A stretch of DNA of 64,000 nucleotides from Rhizobium phaseoli (GCF_010668805.1 NZ_WUFT01000003.1:357753-421752); one strand, 5' to 3'. Shown: positions 26,911-35,531, numbered from the stretch's first letter. Notes: generated by a model not told the origin, from the sequence alone. Made by a program: numbers and translations.

Positions 26911-27468
26911 TTGACGATTGCAGTCTCCCCACAGGCCCTGCCAGCGCTCGTCCTGAACGCTGACTACCGGCCACTGAGTTATTACCCCTTGTCGCTATGG
27001 TCCTGGCAGGACGCGATCAAGGCGGTATTTCTCGACCGTGTGAACATCATCGCGGAATATGAGCATTCGGTTTCTTCGCCGAGTTTTTCGATGCGGCTTC
27101 CGAGTGTCGTGTGCCTCAAGACCTACGTTCAGCCGTCCCGCAATCCCGCCTTCACCCGGTTCAACGTCTTCCTGCGCGACCGGTTCGAATGCCAGTATTG
27201 CGGAGCCCATGACGACCTGACCTTTGACCACGTCATCCCGCGCGCCCATGGCGGCGAGACGACCTGGGAGAATGTCGTGGCAGCCTGTTCGCCCTGCAAT
27301 CTGCGCAAGGGCAGCAAGCTTCCCAAGCAGGCAAGCATGTTCCCGTCGCAGAAGCCCTATCAGCCGACGGTGCAGGATCTGCACAATAACGGCCGGCTAT
27401 TCCCGCCGAACTATCTGCATGACAGCTGGCTCGACTATCTCTACTGGGATACCGAACTGCAGCCGTGA
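26911..27468 (+). CDS. HNH endonuclease-family protein
   Basis: 185 residues from TTG 26911, with AGGAG seven bases upstream; the frame upstream to 26818 is not protein-like. An N-terminal LNADYRPLSYYPLSLWSWQDAI segment is typical of this widespread alphaproteobacterial group. The HNH core is CQYCGAHDDLTFDHVIPRAHGG (two CxxC pairs, the second at CSPC), near residues 92-135. Its biological target is unknown. It stands alone, and no restriction partner or phage gene is nearby. Confidence 0.85.
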   Translation: MTIAVSPQALPALVLNADYRPLSYYPLSLWSWQDAIKAVFLDRVNIIAEYEHSVSSPSFSMRLPSVVCLKTYVQPSRNPAFTRFNVFLRDRFECQYCGAHDDLTFDHVIPRAHGGETTWENVVAACSPCNLRKGSKLPKQASMFPSQKPYQPTVQDLHNNGRLFPPNYLHDSWLDYLYWDTELQP

Positions 27469-27478
27469 TCAAGTGGCC

Positions 27479-27994
27479 TTAGGCCGCCTTGCGAACGCCA
27501 ACGAAAGCGAAGGCGGCAAGCAGGATTCCGGCAATCACGTTCCAGCCGGCAAAGGACAGGCCGAGCACCCGGAGCGCCGCATCGGTGCAGGACGGCCCCT
27601 TGATCGTGTTGAGCTCGCCGAGCAGATCGCCGGCATTGGTCGTCATGCTGCTTGCCGTCGTCGAGCAGGTGGCCGGTCCGGCCCAGAAATGCCATTCGAC
27701 GCCGGCGTGATAGACACCCATGCCGGCTGTCACCAGCATCAGCATGCCGGCGGCGAGAATGAGCGTGCGGGTGATCCAGTTGGGCAGGCCAACGAGCTCG
27801 GAGATAGCGGCAAGAATGGCGATCGGGATGGCGTAATAATAAGGCTGGCGCTGCAGCAGGCAGAGCGCGCAGGGGATATAGCCGCCGATATACTGGAAGC
27901 CGAGCGCTGTGCCGACCGCGGCCGCCATGCCGATGGCGAGCAATATGGAATAGACAAAGCCGGGGCGGGCGAGCGGCGAGGAAGTGGCAGTCAT
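27479..27994 (-). CDS. DsbB-like disulfide bond formation protein
   Basis: 171 residues with four membrane helices. The first redox pair is CALC near residues 42-45 (GGYIPCALCLLQRQPYYYAI), and a second cysteine pair lies in the long loop (ATCSTT near 109 and GPSCTDAAL near 134). The family re-oxidises DsbA and passes electrons to quinones. Convergent with the HNH gene, it ends 10 bases after that gene's stop. Confidence 0.88.
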   Translation of the reverse strand: MTATSSPLARPGFVYSILLAIGMAAAVGTALGFQYIGGYIPCALCLLQRQPYYYAIPIAILAAISELVGLPNWITRTLILAAGMLMLVTAGMGVYHAGVEWHFWAGPATCSTTASSMTTNAGDLLGELNTIKGPSCTDAALRVLGLSFAGWNVIAGILLAAFAFVGVRKAA

Positions 27995-28017
27995 GGCGGA
28001 ACTCCGCGAGATTTAGC

Positions 28018-28608
28018 TTAGTGAGCGAGATAGCGGTAGGCGAGGTATAACACGATCACGGCAGCGGCACCGATGCCGACGATCTGGCCGAGGCGCTTCT
28101 CGATGAAATCCCGGATCGGCTCGCCGTAACGGCGCAGCAGCCAGGCGAGGAACAGGAAGCGCGCCCCGCGCGCGACGATTGCCGACACAATGAAAAGGCC
28201 GAGATTGACGTGAATAACACCGGACAGGATGGTGACGATCTTGATCGGCGGCAGATGCGCAAGGCCCGAGGTGACGAGCAGCAGCAGGATCGTCTCGTAT
28301 GTGACATAGGCCTTCATCTGCTCGAAGGCGTCGAGTTTGCCGTAGAATTCGAGAACCGGCCGCGCCACCGTCTCATAGGCGTAGTAGCCGAGCGCCCAGC
28401 CGGCGATGCCGCCGAGCACGGAGGCGACGGTTGCGATCAGGGCGTAGCGGTAGGAGCGCTCCGGCTTGGCGAGCGCCATCGGCAGGAAGAGCACATCGGC
28501 GGGGACGAGAAAGATGGAGCTTTCGACGAAGGCGATGACGGCGAGCCAGACTTCGGCCGATTTGCGCGAGGCCAAAGACATGGTCCAGTCGTAAAGTCTG
28601 CGGAGCAT
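28018..28608 (-). CDS. YqaA-type DedA/VTT-family membrane protein
   Basis: 196 residues from ATG 28608 (MLRRLYDWTMSLASRK); upstream in-frame sequence to 28737 is not conserved-looking. There are four or five hydrophobic segments, with ESSIFLVPADVLFLPMALAKP near 33-53 and GLFIVSAIVARGARF near 140-154, the conserved segments of YqaA-type VTT proteins. DedA relatives are linked to lipid carrier recycling and membrane homeostasis. It follows dsbB-like gene order on the minus strand. Confidence 0.82.
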   Translation of the reverse strand: MLRRLYDWTMSLASRKSAEVWLAVIAFVESSIFLVPADVLFLPMALAKPERSYRYALIATVASVLGGIAGWALGYYAYETVARPVLEFYGKLDAFEQMKAYVTYETILLLLVTSGLAHLPPIKIVTILSGVIHVNLGLFIVSAIVARGARFLFLAWLLRRYGEPIRDFIEKRLGQIVGIGAAAVIVLYLAYRYLAH

Positions 28609-28782
28609 TCCGTTCCCTTCCTGTTGCGGTGCAAAAAGCTTTAGGGGGCGTGCGCGGCGCTGTAAATGCTTGCCCGTGTCCTTCGTGCCACCCCTGTCTA
28701 AAAATTTCGTGATGTGGGGCATCGGCGCCTCTCCCAAGATTTCACGGGATGGCGAATCGGCGATTCTGCGGCAAGCTGTGTC

Positions 28783-28825
28783 AGAGCATGATGCCTAAAA
28801 CTGTGGGCGGTTTTAGGACGGCATC
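28783..28825. repeat. Palindromic repeat gagcatgatgc / cctaaaac-gttttagg
   Basis: gagcatgatgcc is followed by an 8-bp stem cctaaaac (28794-28801) and gttttagg (28810-28817). It resembles the element at 6549. It lies in the 240-base gap before the small gene at 28849. Confidence 0.6.
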
Positions 28826-28848
28826 GACGTGGGGCAGGTGGCTTGAGA

Positions 28849-29133
28849 ATGTTCAAAGTGATCGAAGGCGGCCGCGGGCAGGCCGTGCACAGGGTTGAGC
28901 GGTTCGAAGAGGGTGGCGGGCCGAGCCGGGACGACGTGCGCCGGGAGGCGGCGCGACGGCTGAGCGAAAGCGGCTATCATCTCTCGCGCATCCGGGAGTT
29001 CGCGACCGGCGTGCCGATGCTGGCTTCCCTTCAATACCTGTCGCTGCAGATCGATTTCGCAGCCGAGAGCTTGTCGCGGCTCGATCCGATCCCGGAGGAT
29101 TTTCGCGACGATGGCTATTGGCCGGCAGGCTGA
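28849..29133 (+). CDS. Conserved-looking hypothetical protein, 94 residues
   Basis: Read from ATG 28849 with AGGTGG about nine bases upstream; TTG 28843 is two codons earlier. The protein is soluble, rich in Arg/Glu/Leu, with a predicted helical middle (RDDVRREAARRLSESGYHLS) and PEDFRDDGYWPAG at the C-terminus. No domain is recognised. It converges on the antiporter gene, which ends 38 bases later. The regular codon use and ribosome binding site favour a real gene. Confidence 0.6.
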   Translation: MFKVIEGGRGQAVHRVERFEEGGGPSRDDVRREAARRLSESGYHLSRIREFATGVPMLASLQYLSLQIDFAAESLSRLDPIPEDFRDDGYWPAG

Positions 29134-29170
29134 GCAATCCGCGTTATCGCCGAGACATGCTTGGGTTGCG

Positions 29171-30919
29171 TCAGGAGAGATCCATCGATTTTTCCCATTG
29201 CTGATGCAGGTCGTTCATCTCCGTGCGCTTCTGCGCCATTTCGCTGACGGCGGCGCGCAGATTGGGATGACGCGCCATGAACATGTTGAAGTCGCGCCGC
29301 TCGAGCACCTCGAACTGGCAGAAGTCGACGGCGATGACGTCGGCGGTGCGCCGTCCGCCGGTCAGAAGCGCCATTTCGCCGAAAAAGGCACCGGGTTCCA
29401 GGCGGACCGCGCCGCTGGCGAGGCGGACTTCCGCCGCTCCCGACGAGATAAAATACATGCCGTCGCCGCGATCCCCGCGGCGGATGACGCGCTCGCCGGG
29501 CGGCGCGGATTTCGCCTTGAAGAGCAGCAGCAGTTCTTCCTGCGCGTCTTCGTCGACCTCGGAGAACAAAGGAAAAGTCTCGATCAGCTGCTGCATCTTC
29601 AATTGATGCTGGCGTTCGCGCTCCTCGCCGAGCGCCCTGATCTTTTCCAGTTCCTTGCTGAGCGCCTTCTGCCTCTTCCTGCCGTAGCTTTCCCAAAGGG
29701 AGGGCCATTTCGAATGGATGTATTTCCTCAGTCCGTCGGTCGCGAAGATCACGATCGGATTGAGCGTGATCGACAGGATTGCGGCGGCAAGGATCAGATC
29801 CTGGCCCTCATGCGGCAGCAGCCCAAGGGAGACGCCGAGGCCGGCAAGGATGAAGGAGAATTCGCCGATCTGGGCAAGGCCGCCGGCCAAGGTCAGCCCC
29901 AGGCCGATCGGATAGCGCAGCAGCATGACGATCGTGAAGGTGATGATGCCCTTGCCGAGGATGACGAGTGCCAGCGCGCCGATCACCGCCAGCGGCTGGC
30001 GCACCAGGATCGATGGGTCGAAGAGCATGCCGACGGAGACGAAGAACAGCACGGAAAAGGCATTCTGCAACGGCAGCGAGTCGGCTGCGGCCCTGTGGCT
30101 GAGCTGGGATTCGCTCATGACCACGCCGGCAAAAAAGGCGCCGAGCGCGAAGGAGACCCCGAAGATTGCCGCGGAGCCGAAGGCGATGCCGAGCGCGATC
30201 GCCAGCACTGTCAGCGTGAAGAGTTCGCGCGAGCCGGTGCGGGCGATCATCGTCAGCAGCCACGGCACGATGCGCGGGCCGAGGAAGATCGCCATGGCGG
30301 CAAACCCCGCCACCTTCAAGAGCGTCAGGCCGATCGTCAGCGCCAGGGAAAGCTCGCCGAGGCCGTGATTGGTCGTCGCGGCGGCGTTGCCACCCAGGAG
30401 TTCGGCGAGGGCCGGCAGCAGCACCAGCGCCAGCACCATCACCAGATCCTCGACGATCAGCCAGCCGACGGCGACGCGCCCGCTTGGCGCGTTGACGAGA
30501 TTGCGCTCCTCCAGCGCCTTCAGCAGAACGACGGTGCTTGCAACCGACAGGCTGAGACCCAAGACGATGCCGGCGCCGAGGCTCCAGCCCCAGAGTTTGC
30601 AGAGGCCGATGCCCAACAGGGTGGCGAGGATGATGCGCCCGATCGCGCCCGGCACGGCGATCCCGCGCACGGCCAGCAGGTCGGAGGTGGAAAAATGCAG
30701 GCCGACGCCGAACATCAGCAGGATGACGCCCATTTCGGCGAGCTGACCGGCAAGGGCGGAATCGGCAACGAATCCCGGCGTGAACGGCCCCATCAGGATG
30801 CCGGCCATCAAGTAGCCGACGAGCGGCGGCAGCCGCAGCCGGTCAGCGGCATAACCCAGGATCGCCGCGAAAACGAAACTGACGGCGACCGTCGCGATGA
30901 GCCCTACTTCCTGATGCAC
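29171..30919 (-). CDS. KefB-type cation:proton antiporter with C-terminal cyclic-nucleotide-binding domain
   Basis: 582 residues from GTG 30919 (VHQEVGLIATVAV), preceded by AAAGGGGC; the frame upstream to 31480 is not protein-like. Residues 5-385 form a CPA2 exchanger domain of about 12 membrane helices, with GVGLHFS near 85. A basic helical linker (about 395-455) leads to a cNMP-binding domain whose phosphate-binding cassette FGEMALLTGGRRTADV is near 515-530. No TrkA-N domain is present, unlike E. coli KefB. It probably moves K+ or Na+ against protons under ligand control. Confidence 0.9.
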   Translation of the reverse strand: MHQEVGLIATVAVSFVFAAILGYAADRLRLPPLVGYLMAGILMGPFTPGFVADSALAGQLAEMGVILLMFGVGLHFSTSDLLAVRGIAVPGAIGRIILATLLGIGLCKLWGWSLGAGIVLGLSLSVASTVVLLKALEERNLVNAPSGRVAVGWLIVEDLVMVLALVLLPALAELLGGNAAATTNHGLGELSLALTIGLTLLKVAGFAAMAIFLGPRIVPWLLTMIARTGSRELFTLTVLAIALGIAFGSAAIFGVSFALGAFFAGVVMSESQLSHRAAADSLPLQNAFSVLFFVSVGMLFDPSILVRQPLAVIGALALVILGKGIITFTIVMLLRYPIGLGLTLAGGLAQIGEFSFILAGLGVSLGLLPHEGQDLILAAAILSITLNPIVIFATDGLRKYIHSKWPSLWESYGRKRQKALSKELEKIRALGEERERQHQLKMQQLIETFPLFSEVDEDAQEELLLLFKAKSAPPGERVIRRGDRGDGMYFISSGAAEVRLASGAVRLEPGAFFGEMALLTGGRRTADVIAVDFCQFEVLERRDFNMFMARHPNLRAAVSEMAQKRTEMNDLHQQWEKSMDLS

Positions 30920-31120
30920 GTCAGCCCCTTTCTGTAATAGCGGCGGCCACTCTGTACGATGTGCATGCGAAATTAAACAGTTGATTTGGGTGGCGCTGCC
31001 CTTGTTTTCGGTCTTGGCCGTGAGGCGTAGAACTCGTCTGGCGCAGGGTCGGGCCTCCAAAGATGTTGGAACCACTTGTCGCTTGTCTCGTTGCTCTTTC
31101 ATCCAGAAAGGAGAAACGAC

Positions 31121-31405
31121 ATGCGGAAGATCATCCTTAACTGTACTGTGGCGGCCCTTGCCGCCTGTTCGTTTGCAGCGCCTGTTCTCGCCGACAGCGT
31201 TTATGTCAGGGAACGCTCCTATGACGACGGCTATCGTCATGAGCGGGTAAGACCCGGCATCACCATCAGCGAACGTGGCGTCACTTTCGGTGCGGTGCGC
31301 GAACGTGAGCACCGCCGCTATCGCGACAATGGCTGCGAAACCAGAAGCGTCACCCGCCAGACCGACGAAGGTGAAGTCACCAAGACGGTCCGGCGTTGCG
31401 ATTGA
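31121..31405 (+). CDS. Small secreted protein, 94 residues
   Basis: ATG 31121 has AAAGGAG seven bases upstream. A signal peptide MRKIILNCTVAALAACSFAA ending APVLADS is clear. The mature 70 residues are rich in Arg, Tyr, Asp and Glu (RERSYDDGYRHERVRPG) with two cysteines near the C-terminus that may form a disulfide. No family is recognised. It stands alone and is followed by an intrinsic terminator. Confidence 0.72.
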   Translation: MRKIILNCTVAALAACSFAAPVLADSVYVRERSYDDGYRHERVRPGITISERGVTFGAVREREHRRYRDNGCETRSVTRQTDEGEVTKTVRRCD

Positions 31406-31427
31406 CCAGAAATACCCGACGACGGCA

Positions 31428-31453
31428 AAACCCGGTTCCAATGAGCCGGGTTT
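31428..31453 (+). terminator. Rho-independent terminator of the small secreted protein gene
   Basis: Stem aaacccggttc (31428-31438) and gagccgggttt (31443-31453), loop caat, one G-U pair, then ttccgcctttc. It lies 22 bases after the stop codon. Confidence 0.65.
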
Positions 31454-31573
31454 CCGCCTTTCGTGGCCCGAATATCTCAATGCAGTGGTGAAACTCGTCC
31501 GTCGGTGTTATGAGCACGCCTTTGGTACAAGCGCATTCCCAGCGCAAACAACACCTGCACAGGATCTTTTAGT

Positions 31574-31861
31574 ATGATTGAGCTTACGCCGTCCCAGATT
31601 GCCGCACTGAAACTCGCCAGGGATGGAGACCTTTACCCTCAGCCAGCCAATAAATGGACGCATCAGAACGCGACGGTGACCTACGCAAAGACCGACCGTT
31701 GGAAAGAGCGCCCGCAGAAAATCAAATCGGTCACCGCCAAGACGCTGGGTGAGTTGAAGGAGCCTGGTTTTCTCGAGCGGCGCCACCTCGATGACGATGT
31801 CTCGAAAGACGTCTACGGCATCACAATGGCCGGCAAGATGTGGCTGTTGAAGAACAAGTAG
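31574..31861 (+). CDS. Hypothetical protein, 95 residues
   Basis: ATG 31574 has AGGA about ten bases upstream. The protein begins MIELTPSQIAALKLARDGDL, has a basic polar middle (TDRWKERPQKIKSVTAKTLGEL) and ends GKMWLLKNK. The helix-turn-helix-like spacing of TAKTLGELKEPGFLERR hints at a winged-helix fold, but no family match can be claimed. Base composition is lower in GC than the neighbours. It lies between a secreted protein gene and tRNA-Leu, and no integrase is near. Confidence 0.6.
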   Translation: MIELTPSQIAALKLARDGDLYPQPANKWTHQNATVTYAKTDRWKERPQKIKSVTAKTLGELKEPGFLERRHLDDDVSKDVYGITMAGKMWLLKNK

Positions 31862-32013
31862 TTTCACTTGGATGCGAATTCGTTGCGTGCTCCCGCGTCA
31901 GTTTATTGATGCGGAGGTACGACACAATCGTATTCGGGATAAACTATCGAACCAGTCCGCCTTCGTTCCTGACGGAACTGCGGCGCGACAGCCGAAGCTC
32001 ACAGAGCGTAGGC

Positions 32014-32098
32014 TGGTGCCCCATGCCGGAGTCGAACCAGCACTTCTTTCGAAACTCGATTTTGAGTCGAGCGCGTCTACCAATTCCGCCAATGGGGC
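32014..32098 (-). tRNA. tRNA-Leu (anticodon CAA)
   Basis: On the minus strand the acceptor arm gccccat pairs with atggggc, followed by discriminator a and an encoded cca. The anticodon arm is ctcga-ctcaaaa-tcgag, giving anticodon CAA for UUG codons. A variable arm (gtttcgaaagaagt) and a T arm with ggttcgactcc are present. The length is 85 bases including CCA. The long variable arm fits a class II tRNA. Confidence 0.95.
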
Positions 32099-32189
32099 AA
32101 CGGATACGACCGGGCGGCTGTCTAACATGTGAGCGCCCGGACGCGCAAGACGGGCAAGTGAAGTTATCCAACTGATCCGGTAGAGAGAT

Positions 32190-32216
32190 CCGGCCTCGTT
32201 TCGAGGCCGGAGGCTT
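32190..32216 (+). terminator. Strong hairpin followed by a short T-run
   Basis: Stem ccggcctcg (32190-32198) and cgaggccgg (32202-32210), loop ttt, then aggctttt. The T-run is on the plus strand, but no plus-strand gene ends just upstream. It may serve the minus-strand MFS gene, ending at 32223, as a roadblock or bidirectional end. Confidence 0.5.
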
Positions 32217-32222
32217 TTGATA

Positions 32223-33518
32223 TTAATGAGCGGCCGCAGTTGCCGGAGCGGTCAGGCCGGACTTCTTCAGCGTGATCGCCAGGATCGACGCCAACAGGCA
32301 GAAGGCGCCGGCGATGAAGAAGGCGGGCAGGTAGCTCGAAAGCTCCGTGCGCGAGAGGCCGGCGCCATAGGCGGCGGTGGCGGCTCCCAGCTGATGGCCG
32401 GCAAAGACCCAGCCGAAGACGAGGCCGGCCTTTTCACGGCCGAAGCGGTCGGCGGCGATCTTGACGGTCGGCGGCACGGTGGCAATCCAGTCGAGGCCGT
32501 AGAAGACGGCGAAGATGGAAAGGCCGTAAAAGCTGAAATCGCTGAACGGCAGGTAGAGCAGCGACAGGCCGCGGAAGCCGTAATAAAAGAACAGCAGCCA
32601 GCGATTGTCGAAGCGGTCGGACAGCCAGCCGGAGCCGATGGTGCCGAAGAAATCGAAGATGCCCATGACGGCGAGCACACTGGCGGCGGCCACCGGCACG
32701 ATGCCGAAATCGCCGCAGAGGGTGACGAAATGGGTCTGGATCAGGCCATTGGTGCTGAGGCCGCAGATGAAAAAGGTGGCAAACAGGATCCAGAAAGTCG
32801 ACGTCTTGGAGATTTCCCTGAGCACGGTGATCGGCGTCATCAGCGCGACGCCGAGAGAGGTGCTGGGCGGCGGCGGCGTGACCTGGGTTTCTCCGAGGGC
32901 GGGCAAGTTGAGGTCGGCCGGCCGGTCACGCATGAAGGCAAGCACGGCAAGAGCTGCGACCATGATCATGGCGCAGACGAAAAACACCGTCGAGCGCCAG
33001 CCGTAGCGTTGGGTCAGCTCCGCCATCAGCGGCAGAAAGACGAGCTGGCCGGTGGCCGAGCTGGCCGAAAGCATGCCGACGACGAGGCCGCGATGCTTGG
33101 TGAACCAGCGGGTCGAGATCGTGGCGGCGAGCACCATGGCCGTTAGACCGGTGCCGAAGCCGACGACAATGCCCCAGAGCAGCAGCAACTGCCAAAGGGT
33201 CGTCATGAACAGCGAACCGATAAAGCCGGCGCCGATCAGGGCCAAGGCGAAAACGATGACCTTGCGCACGCCGAAATAATTCATGAAGGCGGCGGCGAAC
33301 GGGCCCATGAAGCCGAAAAGGATCAGGCGGATGGCAAGGGCTGAGGAAATCTGCGAGGTCTCCCAGCCAAACTCGTCCTGCAGCGGCTTGATGAGAACGC
33401 CAGGTGCGCCCATGGCGCCTGCGGTGACCAGCATGGTGAGGAAGGTTGCGGCAGCGACGACCCAGCCGTAGTGGATGTTACGCCGGGCAAGGGTGGAGGC
33501 GAGGGCTGTGGAAACCAT
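32223..33518 (-). CDS. MFS transporter
   Basis: 431 residues with 12 hydrophobic segments and a polar central loop near 205-225 (MRDRPADLNLPAL). The N-terminal half has GAMGAPGVLIKPLQDEFGW near 35-53 and the second-third helix loop near 85 (FGVRKV). It resembles the oxalate/formate-type or monocarboxylate branch of the superfamily, but the substrate is unknown. It is divergent from a TetR regulator, with two palindromes between them, which strongly suggests regulation by that protein. Confidence 0.85.
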   Translation of the reverse strand: MVSTALASTLARRNIHYGWVVAAATFLTMLVTAGAMGAPGVLIKPLQDEFGWETSQISSALAIRLILFGFMGPFAAAFMNYFGVRKVIVFALALIGAGFIGSLFMTTLWQLLLLWGIVVGFGTGLTAMVLAATISTRWFTKHRGLVVGMLSASSATGQLVFLPLMAELTQRYGWRSTVFFVCAMIMVAALAVLAFMRDRPADLNLPALGETQVTPPPPSTSLGVALMTPITVLREISKTSTFWILFATFFICGLSTNGLIQTHFVTLCGDFGIVPVAAASVLAVMGIFDFFGTIGSGWLSDRFDNRWLLFFYYGFRGLSLLYLPFSDFSFYGLSIFAVFYGLDWIATVPPTVKIAADRFGREKAGLVFGWVFAGHQLGAATAAYGAGLSRTELSSYLPAFFIAGAFCLLASILAITLKKSGLTAPATAAAH

Positions 33519-33570
33519 GGGCGAGATTCCGTTCGAAATTCAGCTTCGGGAAAATGCAAGATCGATTTAC

Positions 33571-33584
33571 ATGATGGCCATCAT
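33571..33584. promoter_or_regulatory. Perfect 14-bp palindrome, probable TetR operator 1
   Basis: atgatggccatcat is its own reverse complement. It lies 53 bases before the MFS start and 65 bases before the regulator start. It shares atgatgg and catcat-type arms with the second site. Confidence 0.6.
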
Positions 33585-33599
33585 ATTTGTTGCCTATTG

Positions 33600-33613
33600 A
33601 TGATGGACGTCAT
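33600..33613. promoter_or_regulatory. Near-perfect 14-bp palindrome, probable TetR operator 2
   Basis: atgatggacgtcat has 5' and 3' arms atga-g / c-tcat with a mismatch pair near the centre. Its start is 29 bases from the first palindrome. Its 3' end is 36 bases before the regulator ATG. Confidence 0.55.
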
Positions 33614-33648
33614 ATATTTTGTCAAGCGACTATTTCTGGAGATGAAAA

Positions 33649-34227
33649 ATGCGGGTGAGCCGCGAGAAGTTTGCCGAAAACCGAGAGAAAATCCTGGGCG
33701 TTGCCGGCGTGCTCTTCCGCGAGAACGGTTTCGACGGTGTTGGCGTCGCCGACATCATGAAGGCGGCGGGGCTGACGCATGGCGGTTTCTACGGTCATTT
33801 CGCTTCGAAGGACGACCTGGCGCTGGAGGTCAGCCGTAAGCTGATCGACAAGGTCGAAACGCGCTGGAAGGAGCATATCGCCGGTTCTCCGGATCGGCCG
33901 CTGGAATCGCTTCTCGACCATTATATCCACTGGCGCACGGTCGACGATCCAGGCGGCAGCTGCGTCTTCGCGACACTGATCCAGGAGGTGAGCCGCAGCC
34001 GCGGTGCTGTCCGCGCCGTCTTCAGCGACGGGCTGTCGGTGCTGGTCGACACACTCGCCGATATCGTTCCCGGCGAGAGCGAAGAAGAACGCCGTGCCAA
34101 TGCCGCGACGACGCTCTCATCGATGATGGGCGCCGTCATTCTGGCCCGCGCCGTCGAGGACCGGGCGCTTGCCGAGCAGTTTCTGGTGACGATGCGCCGG
34201 CAGCTCGATCCCAGCAGTCGGATATAA
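33649..34227 (+). CDS. TetR/AcrR-family transcriptional regulator
   Basis: 192 residues from ATG 33649 with GGAG eight bases upstream. The N-terminal helix-turn-helix is clear at residues 9-55 (ENGFDGVGVADIMKAAGLTH, then GGFYGHFASKDDLALEV). The C-terminal ligand domain has GGSCVFATLIQEVSRS near 104-119, where a cysteine sits in a position seen in thiol- or electrophile-sensing TetR members. It probably represses itself and the divergent MFS gene through the two palindromes at 33571 and 33600. Confidence 0.88.
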   Translation: MRVSREKFAENREKILGVAGVLFRENGFDGVGVADIMKAAGLTHGGFYGHFASKDDLALEVSRKLIDKVETRWKEHIAGSPDRPLESLLDHYIHWRTVDDPGGSCVFATLIQEVSRSRGAVRAVFSDGLSVLVDTLADIVPGESEEERRANAATTLSSMMGAVILARAVEDRALAEQFLVTMRRQLDPSSRI

Positions 34228-34314
34228 TTTCAGGAAGGTGATGGTTTCGATTTCCCCTCCGCGCAAACGGAAGGGGATCTGCCTTGATAGCTGAGGCTGA
34301 AAACCCGCCGGCGG

Positions 34315-35295
34315 CTATTTGAAGCCGGCGACGGCGTGCGGGATGTAGGGTGCTTCCAGTGTGGTGATTTCTTCAGTGGTGAGCTTGACCGAGAGTGCGG
34401 CAGCGGCGTCGCTGAGGTGGCCCGGTTTGGAAGCGCCGATGATCGGGGCGGTCACGGCACGCTTCTGCAGGATCCAGGCGGTTGCGACCTGGGCGCGAGA
34501 GATGCCGCGGGCCCTGGCGATCTCGGCCACGGCCTCGACGATCTTGCGGTCGGCATCGATCGACTGGGTGTAGAGCGTCTTGCCGAATTCGTCGGTTTCG
34601 CTGCGTGCCGTCGCCTCGTCCCAGTCGCGGGTCAGCCGGCCGCGGGCAAGCGGGCTCCAGGGGATGACGGCGATCTTCTGATCTTCGCAGAGCGGCAGCA
34701 TTTCGCGCTCTTCCTCTCGGTAGAGCAGGTTCAGGTGGTCCTGCATGCTGACGAATTCGCTCCAGCCGTTCAGCCTCGAGACGTAGAGTGCCTTGGCAAA
34801 TTGCCAGGCATACATGGAGGAGGCGCCGATATAACGCGCCTTGCCCGATTTGACGACGTCGTGCAGCGCTTCCAGCGTTTCCTCGATCGGCGTCGTGTAG
34901 TCGAAGCGGTGAATCTGGTAGAGGTCGACATAGTCGGTGCCGAGGCGGCGCAGGCTGTTGTCGATCTCATCGAAGATCGCCTTGCGCGACAGGCCGGCGC
35001 CGTTTGGACCCGGCCGCATGCGGTTGAACACCTTGGTCGCCAGCACGATGTCCTCTCGCTTGGCGAAATCTTTTATGGCGCGTCCGACGATCTCTTCCGA
35101 GGAGCCGTTGGAATAGGTGTTGGCGGTGTCGAGGAAATTGATGCCGAGGTCGATCGCCTGCTTGATCATCGCCCGGCTTTCTTCTTCCCGCAGGCTCCAG
35201 GCATGATTGCCGCGGCCGGGATCGCCGAAGGTCATGCAGCCCAGGCAGATTTTCGAGACTTCCAGACCGGTCTTGCCAAATTTTGCGTATTCCAT
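34315..35295 (-). CDS. Aldo/keto reductase
   Basis: 326 residues. The TIM-barrel AKR motifs are present: FLDTANTYSNGSSE near residues 52-65 (Asp and Tyr of the catalytic tetrad), LATKVF near 85 (Lys) and YQIHRFD near 123 (His). An NADPH-binding AVTAPIIGASKPGHL lies near 293. The family reduces aldehydes and ketones; the substrate is unknown. It ends about 87 bases after the TetR gene in convergent orientation. Confidence 0.9.
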   Translation of the reverse strand: MEYAKFGKTGLEVSKICLGCMTFGDPGRGNHAWSLREEESRAMIKQAIDLGINFLDTANTYSNGSSEEIVGRAIKDFAKREDIVLATKVFNRMRPGPNGAGLSRKAIFDEIDNSLRRLGTDYVDLYQIHRFDYTTPIEETLEALHDVVKSGKARYIGASSMYAWQFAKALYVSRLNGWSEFVSMQDHLNLLYREEEREMLPLCEDQKIAVIPWSPLARGRLTRDWDEATARSETDEFGKTLYTQSIDADRKIVEAVAEIARARGISRAQVATAWILQKRAVTAPIIGASKPGHLSDAAAALSVKLTTEEITTLEAPYIPHAVAGFK

Positions 35296-35531
35296 GAAAC
35301 GGCTCCGTGATGAATTTGGTGGCTGAATTCGATGTTCCCAGGGGCGACTTTCGATGATCTAGCGCGGAAACCGGCAAAGTCGCAGGGCGGCCGGCGAAGA
35401 ATCCGTTCTGCCAGGCACACAACAATGCGTGATGGGCTTTGAAGCCAGGCCTGTGATCGCCGCCCGGACCGGCCGCTTGCGCAATTGCAGCACAAGGTGT
35501 TAGCTGGTGCAGCATTCACCGGATTTCGCCT

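Noticed and set aside
29111..30937. 608-codon plus-strand frame opposite the antiporter
   Set aside because: The translation is an improbable His/Gln/Asp-rich string; the minus-strand gene has clear transporter and cNMP motifs.
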